From: Clostridium paridis
GTDB lineage: Bacteria; Bacillota; Clostridia; Clostridiales; Clostridiaceae
NCBI RefSeq assembly: GCF_016765615.1
Contig: NZ_JAESWA010000024.1
Location: forward strand, 1-64,000
Direction of reading: 5' to 3'
DNA: 64,000 nucleotides
Part shown: positions 1 through 8,197 of the stretch, in pieces
Numbering within the stretch: the stretch's first letter is position 1
Layout: each line of letters starts with the position of its first letter
Program-made: the position numbers and the translations under genes
The notes under the pieces: model-generated
Database searches by the model: none
What the model saw: only the letters and a program-made list of their open reading frames with translations
What the model was told of the DNA's origin: nothing

Positions 1-28
1 CTGAGCCAGGATCAAACTCTCAATTTGA
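1..28 (-). rRNA. rrs: 16S rRNA, 5' end only
   Basis: The reverse complement contains AGAGTTTGATCCTGGCTCAG, the universal 5' segment of bacterial 16S rRNA. The gene runs off the left edge. The exact 5' nucleotide (about 27-28) is placed by analogy with E. coli. Confidence 0.95.
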
Positions 29-130
29 AAGCTTAATCTAACTCAAAAGATTACGTTGACTTAAGTTTATTTCTAAATCTTACTTCATTTCCTCTGTTTA
101 ATTTTCAAAGAGCAATTTACTTGCTTATTT

Positions 131-159
131 ATGTTATCACTTCTTATGTTACTTGTCAA
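131..159 (-). promoter_or_regulatory. rRNA operon promoter
   Basis: On the minus strand a perfect -35 TTGACA (154-159) is separated by 17 bp from TAACAT (131-136), about 100 bp upstream of the 16S start. A boxA-like TGCTCTTTGAAAA lies between them (about 104-116), as expected of an antiterminated rRNA leader. Confidence 0.75.
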
Positions 160-246
160 CACATTTTATGTTTTGTAACATTTATTATGTTTTGCAACAC
201 CTCAGCGACGTGTTTTATCTTAACATCCTATAAAAAATAAATCACA

Positions 247-304
247 AAAAAAATAGTCGAAATATAGAATTAAATATATATTTCTCTATATTTCAACTAT
301 TTTC
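247..304 (-). terminator. Terminator after motAB
   Basis: A long hairpin on the minus strand has a stem beginning AAAATAGTTGAAATATAGA and a distal arm ending in an uninterrupted run of eight T. It lies about 50 bp after the motB stop. Confidence 0.85.
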
Positions 305-357
305 TTATTTTTAATCATATTGATACACTTGGATAAGTTTATGCGACTTATTATACA

Positions 358-1071
358 TTAACTTCCAATAGAATTATATTTATCATTAACAATTACAATA
401 TCAACTCTTCTGTTTTTTTGTCTATTTTCTTCACTATCATTTTTTACTTTAGGCTTATACTCGCCATGCCCTACTGCCGTAACTCTTGTAGGTTCTACAT
501 TTCCATCCTCTACTAAAAATTCCGTTACATTAGATGCTCTAGTAGATGAGAGCTGCCAATTTGAATTAAATTCTTTAGTATGTATCGGCAAATCATCCGT
601 AAATCCTTCTACACGAATATTATTTTTAATATTCTTAAGCACTTTAGCAACATCTAACAATCTTGCTTTAGATTCTTCTTTTACATCTGCCTTTCCTTTA
701 TCAAAAAACAAATTATCATTAAAACTTACAACTAGACCAATAGCTTCTTCTGAAATAGAGACCTTGTCCGATAAATTATTTTGGTCAATAATCTTTTGTA
801 TTTCTTCCTTTGTATTCTGAAATTCATCTGTTTGAGGATTAATTGTTTCTTTAGGAGTTGAAGTTCCAACACTATTAGTTTCTCCAACAATATTTTTACC
901 CCCTCCGAAAACTTCTCTAAAAGAATTTGACATTTGGGTATATTTTTGAGCATCAACATTACTACTTGCATACATTATAACGAAAAATATCATTAGTAAT
1001 GTAATTAGGTCAGAGTAGGTTAACAACCATCTCTCATTATTCTCTTTTTCTGGTTCTTGTTGCCTTTTCAA
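358..1071 (-). CDS. motB: Flagellar stator protein MotB
   Basis: Proton-channel stator subunit that anchors the flagellar motor to peptidoglycan. It has a short cytoplasmic N-terminus, one membrane helix at about residues 15-37 containing TYSDL with Asp21 (the conserved proton-binding Asp), a plug/linker, and an OmpA-like peptidoglycan-binding domain at about 110-230 (VEGFTDD, NWQLSSTRA, NRRVDIVI). The start is TTG at 1069-1071, preceded by GGAGGTGGAG inside the end of motA, and its TTG directly follows the motA stop. The length (237 aa) is slightly short but normal for clostridia. No che or fli genes are adjacent. Confidence 0.95.
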   Translation of the reverse strand: MKRQQEPEKENNERWLLTYSDLITLLMIFFVIMYASSNVDAQKYTQMSNSFREVFGGGKNIVGETNSVGTSTPKETINPQTDEFQNTKEEIQKIIDQNNLSDKVSISEEAIGLVVSFNDNLFFDKGKADVKEESKARLLDVAKVLKNIKNNIRVEGFTDDLPIHTKEFNSNWQLSSTRASNVTEFLVEDGNVEPTRVTAVGHGEYKPKVKNDSEENRQKNRRVDIVIVNDKYNSIGS

Positions 1072-1851
1072 CTACTCCACCTCCTTCTTTGATTCGTCCT
1101 CCATTCCTTCTTCAACGAATGAACTTAATTTTGCAACTATAGAATTAGGGTTTACACCATTTTGAATCATTAAAATTCCTTGTAACATAACTTCTTTTTC
1201 TAGTACATCTTGTTCATTCAAAGCTTTTAATCTTGAACCAATAGGTAACCATAGTAAGTTTGCAAACGCAACACCATATAAGGTTGCTATAAATGCTGTT
1301 GCTATCTTCGGCCCCAATGACTCTGGATCTGCTAGGTTACTTAATACATTGACCAACCCCATAACAGTTCCTATGATACCCATAGTAGGAGAAAATCCTC
1401 CTGCAGCATCAAATATATGTATTCCTTCTTTATTCTTATCAATCATTCCTTGGATTTTAGTTTCTAATATATCTTTAATTAAATCAGGTTCAAACCCATC
1501 AGCTACCATTTGTAACCCATCTTTAATAAATTGATCAACTTCTTCCTTACCTAACTCACCTTCAAGACTTAATAAACCATTTCTTCTTGTCAAAGTAGAA
1601 ACTTCCTTAAAATAAATTATAAGGTCTGGTATACTGCTTTTCTTTGTGATAAAAACTTTCTTAAAGCTATCTGGAACCTTTTTTAATGTTTTTACCGGAA
1701 AAGATAGTACAACTGCTCCTATAGTTCCTCCAAATACTATCATTATTGAAGTAACTGATAGCAATGCTCCTGGGCTTCCCCCTTCTTCAAAAAATGCTAA
1801 TAATAGCATACCAAATCCAACGATTATTCCTAATAAACTCCCAATATCCAT
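1072..1851 (-). CDS. motA: Flagellar motor stator protein MotA
   Basis: Multi-pass stator subunit that couples ion flow to rotor torque. Four membrane segments are visible: near the N-terminus (LLGIIVGFGMLLLAFF), about 20-45, around 140-170 with PTMGIIGTVMGLVNVL, and around 175-205. I place the start at ATG 1851 (MDIGSLLG) because GGGAG lies 7 bp upstream. A longer in-frame version from 1887 would add 12 polar residues with no good ribosome site. The gene is translationally coupled to motB. The pair stands alone between an rRNA operon and a tRNA array. Confidence 0.95.
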   Translation of the reverse strand: MDIGSLLGIIVGFGMLLLAFFEEGGSPGALLSVTSIMIVFGGTIGAVVLSFPVKTLKKVPDSFKKVFITKKSSIPDLIIYFKEVSTLTRRNGLLSLEGELGKEEVDQFIKDGLQMVADGFEPDLIKDILETKIQGMIDKNKEGIHIFDAAGGFSPTMGIIGTVMGLVNVLSNLADPESLGPKIATAFIATLYGVAFANLLWLPIGSRLKALNEQDVLEKEVMLQGILMIQNGVNPNSIVAKLSSFVEEGMEDESKKEVE

Positions 1852-2056
1852 CTCTAATCTCCCTTCTAGACTTATAAGCTTCTTCATACTAATTGAAATC
1901 TTCTAACAAAAAATATCCTTACTGCCTTTAATTTGTTATGTCTCTCCCTTAGATAAAACCATTTAGTATAGTTTTCGTCCTCTTTGAAAAATTCTAAATA
2001 CTTACTTATAGTAGTTTTTTATTTAATTACAAATAAAAAAGCCTTATTTCTAAGAC

Positions 2057-2278
2057 TTAATCAACTACTATCCCATCTTCCGCTAAACAATCATTTATAC
2101 TTGCTACCTAAGCACTAACTGTTCAATTTGCATTCACAATTGCTAAATATGGATTATAGTCTACTATTTCTCTGAACTATTCTTTTGCAACTCCAATATT
2201 TGCAGGATATGAATTTTAAGGAACATAATATACAAGCATTCCTTCTTTCTTAATAATATGCACAATAAAAGCACCTAC
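2057..2278 (-). pseudogene. Decayed ORF remnant with five in-frame stops
   Basis: Read on the minus strand in a single frame, the stretch gives a protein-like sequence broken only by stop codons. Readable pieces are IIKKEGMLVYYVP, NSYPANIGVAKE, FREIVDYNPYLAIVNAN and VASINDCLAEDGIVVD, each ended by TAA, TAG or TGA. No frameshift is needed to join them. This is the pattern of a gene fragment accumulating nonsense changes. I do not recognise the family. It lies between motA and tRNA-Arg(TCG), a typical place for integration debris. Confidence 0.5.
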
Positions 2279-2492
2279 TATATTTACTTAGTAAGTGCTT
2301 TCTATGAATTTTCGTATTTTCTTATATTTCAAATTATTTTCTTTCGATACTCCTTTTAGTAACTTCAACTAAAAACTTATTCTAAACTTTATATATTCTA
2401 TTCGTTGTAAATCCGTTGCAAACTTACTCTTTGTTGCATTTCGTTGTATATATACAATATCAGCAAGTGTGTATGATATATAGATTTAAAAG

Positions 2493-2569
2493 TGGTGCAC
2501 CTAGAGGGATTTGAACCCCCGACACACGGATTCGAAGTCCGGCACTCTATCCAACTGAGCTATAGATGC
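2493..2569 (-). tRNA. tRNA-Arg (anticodon TCG)
   Basis: 77-nt cloverleaf with acceptor GCATCTA/TAGGTGC, encoded CCA, and loop CTTCGAA. It lies past the terminator of the main array, so it probably has its own promoter; a TATAAT lies at 2579-2584. Confidence 0.95.
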
Positions 2570-2661
2570 ATTGTTTTAATTATACTATATAATACTATTC
2601 AATACTAGATTATTAGCTTGTTCAAGGTTATTATAATTAAATCTTGTACTGTTTAATGAGT

Positions 2662-2691
2662 AAAACAAAAGCCAAGCAAATAATGCTTGGC
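2662..2691 (-). terminator. Terminator of the tRNA array
   Basis: The stem GCCAAGC with a 7-nt loop and GCTTGGC is followed by TTTTGTTTT on the minus strand. It directly follows the last tRNA-Gly(TCC) of the array. Confidence 0.85.
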
Positions 2692-2697
2692 TTCTTT

Positions 2698-2771
2698 TGG
2701 AGCGGGTGATGAGAATCGAACTCACGTAACTAGCTTGGAAGGCTAGGGCTCTACCATTGAGCTACACCCGC
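2698..2771 (-). tRNA. tRNA-Gly (TCC), copy nearest the 3' end of the array
   Basis: 74-nt cloverleaf with acceptor GCGGGTG, loop CTTCCAA and encoded CCA. It is identical to the copies at 2942, 3604 and 4236. Confidence 0.95.
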
Positions 2772-2776
2772 AAGTG

Positions 2777-2852
2777 TGGTCGGGGTGACAGGGATTGAAC
2801 CTGCGACCTCATGGTCCCAAACCACGCGCGCTCCCATCTGCGCTACACCCCG
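2777..2852 (-). tRNA. tRNA-Pro (TGG)
   Basis: 76 nt, acceptor CGGGGTG, anticodon loop TTTGGGA, CCA encoded. The Pro-Gly pair is repeated at 4236-4390. Confidence 0.95.
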
Positions 2853-2858
2853 ATAAAT

Positions 2859-2935
<77 letters not shown>

Positions 2936-2941
2936 ATATTT

Positions 2942-3015
2942 TGGAGCGGGTGATGAGAATCGAACTCACGTAACTAGCTTGGAAGGCTAGGGCTCTACCA
3001 TTGAGCTACACCCGC
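2942..3015 (-). tRNA. tRNA-Gly (TCC)
   Basis: 74 nt, identical to the other Gly(TCC) copies. Member of duplicated block A. Confidence 0.95.
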
Positions 3016-3019
3016 ATTA

Positions 3020-3094
3020 TGGAGCGGAAGACGGGATTCGAACCCGCAACTTTCACCTTGGCAAGGTGACACTCTACCATTGAGTCACTTCCGC
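3020..3094 (-). tRNA. tRNA-Gly (GCC)
   Basis: 75 nt, acceptor GCGGAAG, loop TTGCCAA, CCA encoded. Member of block A. Confidence 0.95.
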
Positions 3095-3106
3095 ATTATT
3101 AAAAAA

Positions 3107-3190
3107 TGGTGCAGGTGACAGGAGTTGAACCTGCACGCCGTGGGCGCTAGATCCTAAGTCTAGTGCGTCTGCCAATTCCGCCACACCTGC
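3107..3190 (-). tRNA. tRNA-Leu (TAG)
   Basis: 84-nt class II tRNA with a long variable arm and anticodon TAG. It differs from the second copy (3769) by one base in the variable-arm loop (position 3141). Confidence 0.95.
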
Positions 3191-3200
3191 ATTTTTTTAT

Positions 3201-3276
3201 TGGTGGCTTACCGGGGAATCGAACCCCGGACACCATGATTAAAAGTCATGTGCTCTACCGACTGAGCTAGTAAACC
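3201..3276 (-). tRNA. tRNA-Lys (TTT)
   Basis: 76 nt, acceptor GGTTTAC/GTAAGCC with one T-G pair, loop CTTTTAA. Member of block A. Confidence 0.95.
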
Positions 3277-3280
3277 GTAT

Positions 3281-3355
3281 TGGCTGGGATGGCAGGATTT
3301 GAACCTACGAATACCGCAGTCAAAGTGCGGTGCCTTACCACTTGGCGACATCCCA
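3281..3355 (-). tRNA. tRNA-Gln (TTG)
   Basis: 75 nt, acceptor TGGGATG, loop CTTTGAC, CCA encoded. Member of block A. Confidence 0.95.
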
Positions 3356-3358
3356 ATA

Positions 3359-3434
3359 TGGGGTGAACGATGGGACTCGAACCCACGACAACCAGAACCA
3401 CAATCTGGCGCTCTACCAACTGAACTACGTTCAC
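3359..3434 (-). tRNA. tRNA-His (GTG)
   Basis: 76 nt, loop TTGTGGT, discriminator C. The base at 3435 supplies the G(-1) typical of tRNA-His. Member of block A. Confidence 0.95.
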
Positions 3435-3440
3435 CATAAA

Positions 3441-3516
3441 TGGTGCACCATCACGGGTTCGAACCGGGGACACCCTGATTAAGAGTCAGGTGCTCTACCA
3501 ACTGAGCTAATGGTGC
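3441..3516 (-). tRNA. tRNA-Lys (CTT)
   Basis: 76 nt, acceptor GCACCAT, loop CTCTTAA. It is the only single-copy tRNA between the two duplicated blocks. Confidence 0.95.
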
Positions 3517-3520
3517 ATAA

Positions 3521-3597
<77 letters not shown>

Positions 3598-3603
3598 ATA
3601 TTT

Positions 3604-3677
3604 TGGAGCGGGTGATGAGAATCGAACTCACGTAACTAGCTTGGAAGGCTAGGGCTCTACCATTGAGCTACACCCGC
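3604..3677 (-). tRNA. tRNA-Gly (TCC), block B
   Basis: Identical to the copy at 2942, displaced by 662 bp. Confidence 0.95.
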
Positions 3678-3681
3678 ATTA

Positions 3682-3756
3682 TGGAGCGGAAGACGGGATT
3701 CGAACCCGCAACTTTCACCTTGGCAAGGTGACACTCTACCATTGAGTCACTTCCGC
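3682..3756 (-). tRNA. tRNA-Gly (GCC), block B
   Basis: Identical to the copy at 3020, displaced by 662 bp. Confidence 0.95.
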
Positions 3757-3768
3757 ATTATTAAAAAG

Positions 3769-3852
3769 TGGTGCAGGTGACAGGAGTTGAACCTGCACGC
3801 CGCGGGCGCTAGATCCTAAGTCTAGTGCGTCTGCCAATTCCGCCACACCTGC
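3769..3852 (-). tRNA. tRNA-Leu (TAG), block B
   Basis: One base (3803) differs from the copy at 3107, in the loop of the variable arm. Confidence 0.95.
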
Positions 3853-3862
3853 ATTTTTTTAT

Positions 3863-3938
3863 TGGTGGCTTACCGGGGAATCGAACCCCGGACACCATGA
3901 TTAAAAGTCATGTGCTCTACCGACTGAGCTAGTAAACC
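3863..3938 (-). tRNA. tRNA-Lys (TTT), block B
   Basis: Identical to the copy at 3201. Confidence 0.95.
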
Positions 3939-3942
3939 GTAT

Positions 3943-4017
3943 TGGCTGGGATGGCAGGATTTGAACCTACGAATACCGCAGTCAAAGTGCGGTGCCTTAC
4001 CACTTGGCGACATCCCA
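3943..4017 (-). tRNA. tRNA-Gln (TTG), block B
   Basis: Identical to the copy at 3281. Confidence 0.95.
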
Positions 4018-4020
4018 ACA

Positions 4021-4096
4021 TGGGGTGAACGATGGGACTCGAACCCACGACAACCAGAACCACAATCTGGCGCTCTACCAACTGAACTACGTTCAC
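4021..4096 (-). tRNA. tRNA-His (GTG), block B
   Basis: Identical to the copy at 3359. Confidence 0.95.
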
Positions 4097-4101
4097 CATA
4101 A

Positions 4102-4178
<77 letters not shown>

Positions 4179-4197
4179 ATTAAAAACAACGAATTAA

Positions 4198-4226
4198 ATT
4201 TTACCACCAAAAAAATCATGTGTCAA
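4198..4226 (-). promoter_or_regulatory. Internal promoter of the tRNA array
   Basis: On the minus strand TTGACA (4221-4226), 17 bp, TAAAAT (4198-4203). It lies in a 57-bp spacer and would start transcription just before tRNA-Arg(TCT) at 4178. Confidence 0.8.
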
Positions 4227-4235
4227 GATTTTTTT

Positions 4236-4309
4236 TGGAGCGGGTGATGAGAATCGAACTCACGTAACTAGCTTGGAAGGCTAGGGCTCTACCATTGAGC
4301 TACACCCGC
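4236..4309 (-). tRNA. tRNA-Gly (TCC), fourth copy
   Basis: Identical to the copies at 2698, 2942 and 3604. Confidence 0.95.
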
Positions 4310-4314
4310 AAGTG

Positions 4315-4390
4315 TGGTCGGGGTGACAGGGATTGAACCTGCGACCTCATGGTCCCAAACCACGCGCGCTCCCATCTGCGCTACACCCCG
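4315..4390 (-). tRNA. tRNA-Pro (TGG), second copy, first gene of the array
   Basis: Identical to the copy at 2777 and closest to the array promoter. Confidence 0.95.
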
Positions 4391-4423
4391 AAATGTTGTT
4401 ACCACCTTTCGGCGACAATGATT

Positions 4424-4452
4424 ATTCTACACGATATAATTAAATCAGTCAA
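4424..4452 (-). promoter_or_regulatory. Main promoter of the tRNA array
   Basis: TTGACT (4447-4452), 17 bp, TAGAAT (4424-4429) on the minus strand, about 34 bp upstream of tRNA-Pro. Confidence 0.8.
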
Positions 4453-4580
4453 TACCCTTTTTATGATTTTTTTCATAGATTATGACAAGTATTTATTTTT
4501 ACTCAATTAACTAGTAAAATATTCACTAAAAAATTAGCATTTAATATTGAAATTTGAATATGAAACATTATGTAAAACAC

Positions 4581-5054
4581 TTATATTTTATATAAATATG
4601 GATATATAGGTTTTCCTTTTTCAATTTCAATAAATGCAATAGTCCTATTGTTCACTCTTGGCAAAGATGGACTTCCTGGGTTAATAAAATATATACCATT
4701 AATTTCTTCTATTAACGGCACATGGGTATGTCCATAAAGCACTACATCTACTTGATTTTCCATTGCAGCATAGTTCAAAAGTCTATTATCATATTTCACT
4801 TGATATTTATCTCCATGTGTAAGTAAAAACTTTTTATCTTCTATTTGAATAATTCGTTCTCTAGGAATTTCTGTTTCAAAGTCACAATTCCCCTTAACTC
4901 CAAAGATCTTCCCTATAAATCCTTGACTAATTTCATACAAATCAGCTATATTATCTCCTAAATGTATAAGAACATCTGCATTCTTAATGAGTTCTTTGAC
5001 CTTGTTTATATATACTTCAGCTCTATGTGTGTCTGAAACTACTGCTATTAACAT
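4581..5054 (-). CDS. YfcE/MJ0936-type metallophosphoesterase
   Basis: Small calcineurin-like phosphodiesterase. The 157-aa protein carries the full metal-binding set: VVSDTH near residue 8, HLGDN near 32, GNCD near 54, THGD near 79 and GHTHVP near 108. The YfcE family hydrolyses model phosphodiesters in vitro; the cellular substrate is unknown. The stop of rdgB lies 12 bp upstream, so it is the last gene of an rph-rdgB-phosphoesterase operon, an arrangement I recall as common in clostridia. Confidence 0.9.
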   Translation of the reverse strand: MLIAVVSDTHRAEVYINKVKELIKNADVLIHLGDNIADLYEISQGFIGKIFGVKGNCDFETEIPRERIIQIEDKKFLLTHGDKYQVKYDNRLLNYAAMENQVDVVLYGHTHVPLIEEINGIYFINPGSPSLPRVNNRTIAFIEIEKGKPIYPYLYKI

Positions 5055-5066
5055 ATTTACACCTAC

Positions 5067-5678
5067 CTAAACAAAACTAGTCATTTCTTCTTTTAATTTA
5101 ATTAAAGCTTTAGCCCTATGACTAACTTTATTTTTTTCCTCGGGAGATAATTGTGCAAAAGTTTTATTAAACGGTTCATAATAAAATAAAGGATCATATC
5201 CAAATCCACTACTTCCAAGAGGTTCATCTAATATAATCCCCTGAACCTCACCTTTAACTACTTTATTTCCACCTAAATTATTTATCATAGCAATGGAGCA
5301 TATAAACTTAGCTTTTCTTTTTTCTTTTGGAACATTCTTTAACTTATCTAATAACTTTATATTATTCGCCTCATCATCTCCATGATTACCTGCATATCTG
5401 GCAGAATATATACCAGGTTCACCGCCTAAATAATCCACTTCTAAACCTGAATCATCAGATAATACAATAAAATCATTATAGCCTTTACTAATTAATATAT
5501 CTGCAATAGCACTTGCTTTTATTAAAGCATTTTCGTCAAAAGATGTACCATTCTCTTCCACATCTACATCAATATTTAAATCTTTTAAAGTTACTATATT
5601 TAAATTAAATACACTTAAAATTTCTTTTATTTCTTTAACTTTGTTCTTGTTATTTGTTGCTAATACTAGTTTCTTCAT
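5067..5678 (-). CDS. rdgB: XTP/dITP pyrophosphatase (RdgB/HAM1)
   Basis: Removes non-canonical purine nucleoside triphosphates (XTP, dITP, ITP) by hydrolysis to the monophosphate. HAM1-family marks are ATNNKNKVKEI at the N-terminus, LSDDSGLEVDYLGGEPGIYSARYAG around residues 72-96 with the catalytic Asp, GFGYDPLF around 158, and SHRAKAL near the C-terminus. The length, 203 aa, is typical. It starts 9 bp after the end of rph. Confidence 0.95.
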   Translation of the reverse strand: MKKLVLATNNKNKVKEIKEILSVFNLNIVTLKDLNIDVDVEENGTSFDENALIKASAIADILISKGYNDFIVLSDDSGLEVDYLGGEPGIYSARYAGNHGDDEANNIKLLDKLKNVPKEKRKAKFICSIAMINNLGGNKVVKGEVQGIILDEPLGSSGFGYDPLFYYEPFNKTFAQLSPEEKNKVSHRAKALIKLKEEMTSFV

Positions 5679-5687
5679 TATTTTTTC

Positions 5688-6437
5688 CTACCCTCTATCT
5701 CCAGTACCAATCCAAAGAGCATCCATTTTTAATGCATCTTTTTGCGCTGTTATCATTTGTTTAACACCCTTCTCTCCTAATGAAAGAAGAGAATTTAATT
5801 CTTCTCTATTAAACGGAGCCTCTTCACCAGTTCCTTGAACTTCCACAAATTCACCTGTGTCTGTCATTACTATATTCATATCCACTTTAGCTTTAGAATC
5901 TTCTTCATAACATAAATCTATGTACTTTTCATTATTTACGATTCCAACACTAACAGCTGTAACAAAATTTCTTATTGGATAAATCTCAAAAGGATGAGCT
6001 TTATGAAGCTTATTTATCGCATCTACCAATGCTACAAAAGCCCCTGTTATTGATGATGTTCTAGTTCCACCATCTGCTTGAATTACATCACAATCAATCC
6101 ATATAGTTTTTTCACCTAATGCTTTTAAGTCAACTACAGATCTTAGCGCTCTTCCTATTAATCTTTGTATTTCCATAGTTCTACCATCTAACTTCAATTT
6201 AGCAATATCTCTAACTTTTCTTGTATGTGTTGCCCTTGGTAACATATTATATTCTGCTGTTATCCACCCTTCTCCTGAGCCTTTTAAGAATGGTGGAACC
6301 TTTTCTTCAATTGATGCATTACATAATACCTTTGTTTCTCCAACTTCAATTAATACTGAACCCTCAGCATACTTAGTATAATTTCTTGTAATTTTTACGT
6401 GTCTTACTTGTTCATTTTTTCTTCCATCTATTCTCAT
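5688..6437 (-). CDS. rph: Ribonuclease PH
   Basis: Phosphate-dependent 3' exoribonuclease that trims tRNA 3' ends. The N-terminal MRIDGR, the phosphate-site [11 protein letters not shown] around residues 124-134 and the C-terminal [10 protein letters not shown] are all present, and 249 aa is the usual size. A close tRNA array is thematically consistent but has its own promoter. First gene of the rph-rdgB-phosphoesterase operon, divergent from the next plus-strand gene. Confidence 0.95.
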   Translation of the reverse strand: MRIDGRKNEQVRHVKITRNYTKYAEGSVLIEVGETKVLCNASIEEKVPPFLKGSGEGWITAEYNMLPRATHTRKVRDIAKLKLDGRTMEIQRLIGRALRSVVDLKALGEKTIWIDCDVIQADGGTRTSSITGAFVALVDAINKLHKAHPFEIYPIRNFVTAVSVGIVNNEKYIDLCYEEDSKAKVDMNIVMTDTGEFVEVQGTGEEAPFNREELNSLLSLGEKGVKQMITAQKDALKMDALWIGTGDRG

Positions 6438-6626
6438 ATAATCACCTTCCCGTATTATTTTACTACTTATTAATATATAATTGTATATGAATTACTTTAA
6501 TGAAATATAAATTATTTATAGAATATTTCTTAATTTTCCACCTTATTTTTTATTTTAGCAAACCTTATGCAACTTTTCTTCTATTACTTCATATTAATTA
6601 TATAAGGATTAATTTAAGAGGTGGAA

Positions 6627-8042
6627 ATGAATTTGAGATATATCGGTCCGTTTTTCAGAATGAATCGTATTTCCTTAGAACAAATACAACATCAACTTTT
6701 TTTCTTTTCGAAAGAAGCTTTAAACAATATTGTTCTTAATTCAAAATGTGGAATAGTTCACACCACAAAGTCACATAAAAAACACTCAGATAATACTGAT
6801 GATAACATATTTAGTAACTATTCTCCACTTGTTTGCGTATATAAAAAAGGATCTCCTAAACCCGCTGCAAAAAATTCTTTAGCATGGGATGAAGAATCTT
6901 TTAAAAAAGAGGTCCCAGCTATTTCAAATGCATTAATGACTTTATGCATACTGGAACTTTCTGACCACTATTCACTTTATGAAAACAATGATGAAGATTT
7001 ATTTAAGTATTCAAAAATATACAAAAGATTAGCTAAACATCAATTAGAATTTTATTCAACATATCTACGCAATTCTCTCGGAGTATTTGTAGATAAAAAA
7101 ATAAATTCTACAGAAAACATTGAACTATCTAATAAAAACGAAAAATTTAAGTATTCAGATCAAGCTTTTATGATGAATGCTTACTATTTATATTGGAAAC
7201 TATGTCCTAGTGATGAAGATTCATTAAGTTATAAAGACTTTTCACTAGATATTCTAAAAATGCTCTTAGATTTTAAGGAGAATTTATACGAGCTATCCTT
7301 TAATGAATCCTGTAAGCTATGCTTAGCCTTAAGTACATTCTATAATTACTCTGAAAATGAAGCTGCAAAAGAATTATTACTTAATCTTATGGATTTAATT
7401 AAAGATAATTTAAATTCAGGTATTTTTAACATGGATAATATTGAATCTATGAGTATATATGGAATAAACTTATATCTGCTTTATAATATTACAAATTATC
7501 ATGAAACTAAAGATGATTTCTTAAAAATATCTGAAAAACAAATTTCTATATACAATCCTAAAAATTCTTTGTATATTAAAAACTCTGATAAAAAGAATAT
7601 TTGCTATCCCTCTAGCGAGATAATTAATTACATTGTTCACGGAATGCTCTATTACGAAATTTCAGAAAATAGTGATTTAGAGACTATAATACCTTCTATT
7701 TATAGGGAAACTATGATAAATGGCCCACTTGTTTCTTCTTGGCCAAAGGCACCCAGCATAGATTCTCCTGAAAGGTATAGAAAATGTTCATTAAGATCTG
7801 ATGAAATGCTAGATGAAAATTATTTTACGATTCCAAACTCACCATCTTTTGAACTTACTGGTTTGTTTCCTATTTTCAACAAGGAAGTAACTTATTCCAA
7901 AAAGAAAGAAAACTTTGATTCTGCAAAAAATACTTTCTATTCTGAAAAAAATATGATGATTTATTTTATAATAATACTTCTATTTAAAAAGAAAATCACA
8001 AACATCCCACATATAGATGATATTGCTGATATTTATGAATAA
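6627..8042 (+). CDS. Conserved-looking protein of unknown function, 472 aa
   Basis: I do not recognise this family. The start is taken at ATG 6627 because GAGGTG lies 4-9 bp upstream; a GTG at 6621 is in frame but would sit inside that ribosome site. There is no signal peptide or membrane helix until a short hydrophobic stretch near the end (MMIYFIIILLF). The middle is strongly helical with regularly spaced hydrophobic residues, suggesting an alpha/alpha-barrel or repeat fold. A Trp/Pro-rich patch (SSWPKAPSIDSPERYRKC) lies around residue 370. It is a single gene, divergent from rph. Confidence 0.75.
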   Translation: MNLRYIGPFFRMNRISLEQIQHQLFFFSKEALNNIVLNSKCGIVHTTKSHKKHSDNTDDNIFSNYSPLVCVYKKGSPKPAAKNSLAWDEESFKKEVPAISNALMTLCILELSDHYSLYENNDEDLFKYSKIYKRLAKHQLEFYSTYLRNSLGVFVDKKINSTENIELSNKNEKFKYSDQAFMMNAYYLYWKLCPSDEDSLSYKDFSLDILKMLLDFKENLYELSFNESCKLCLALSTFYNYSENEAAKELLLNLMDLIKDNLNSGIFNMDNIESMSIYGINLYLLYNITNYHETKDDFLKISEKQISIYNPKNSLYIKNSDKKNICYPSSEIINYIVHGMLYYEISENSDLETIIPSIYRETMINGPLVSSWPKAPSIDSPERYRKCSLRSDEMLDENYFTIPNSPSFELTGLFPIFNKEVTYSKKKENFDSAKNTFYSEKNMMIYFIIILLFKKKITNIPHIDDIADIYE

Positions 8043-8050
8043 CAAAATAG

Positions 8051-8090
8051 AATTTCGAAATAGAGTTAACCTATTTCGAAATTTTATTTT
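8051..8090 (+). terminator. Terminator of the 6627-8042 gene
   Basis: The inverted repeat AATTTCGAAATAG / CTATTTCGAAATT with a 6-nt loop is followed by TTATTTT. Confidence 0.85.
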
Positions 8091-8098
8091 AATTATAA

Positions 8099-8197
8099 GG
8101 TTTTAAGTTCAACTAATAACTTATTCATGCCTAAAAGTGTCCAGAAACTGGCATTCTCAAAATAGAATAAATTAAGCTTACTATAAAAAACCCTATA
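8099..8197 (+). repeat. Structured interspersed repeat, copy 1
   Basis: About 99 bp related to copies at 16303 and 44309. It starts GGTTTTAAGTTCAACTAATA and ends ATAAAAAACCCTATA, giving short terminal inverted repeats (GGTTTT/AAAACC). It contains an internal CCAGAAAC loop flanked by weakly paired arms. The right edge touches the stop codon of the lipoprotein gene (8198). It fills the space between two convergent genes. Confidence 0.7.

Noticed and set aside
732-971. 79-codon minus-strand frame inside motB
   Set aside because: Out-of-frame shadow of motB, without a ribosome site.
6500-6739. 79-codon plus-strand frame before the unknown 472-aa gene
   Set aside because: It overlaps the start of the larger gene in another frame, has no ribosome site, and is a hydrophobic AT-rich translation typical of noncoding DNA here.
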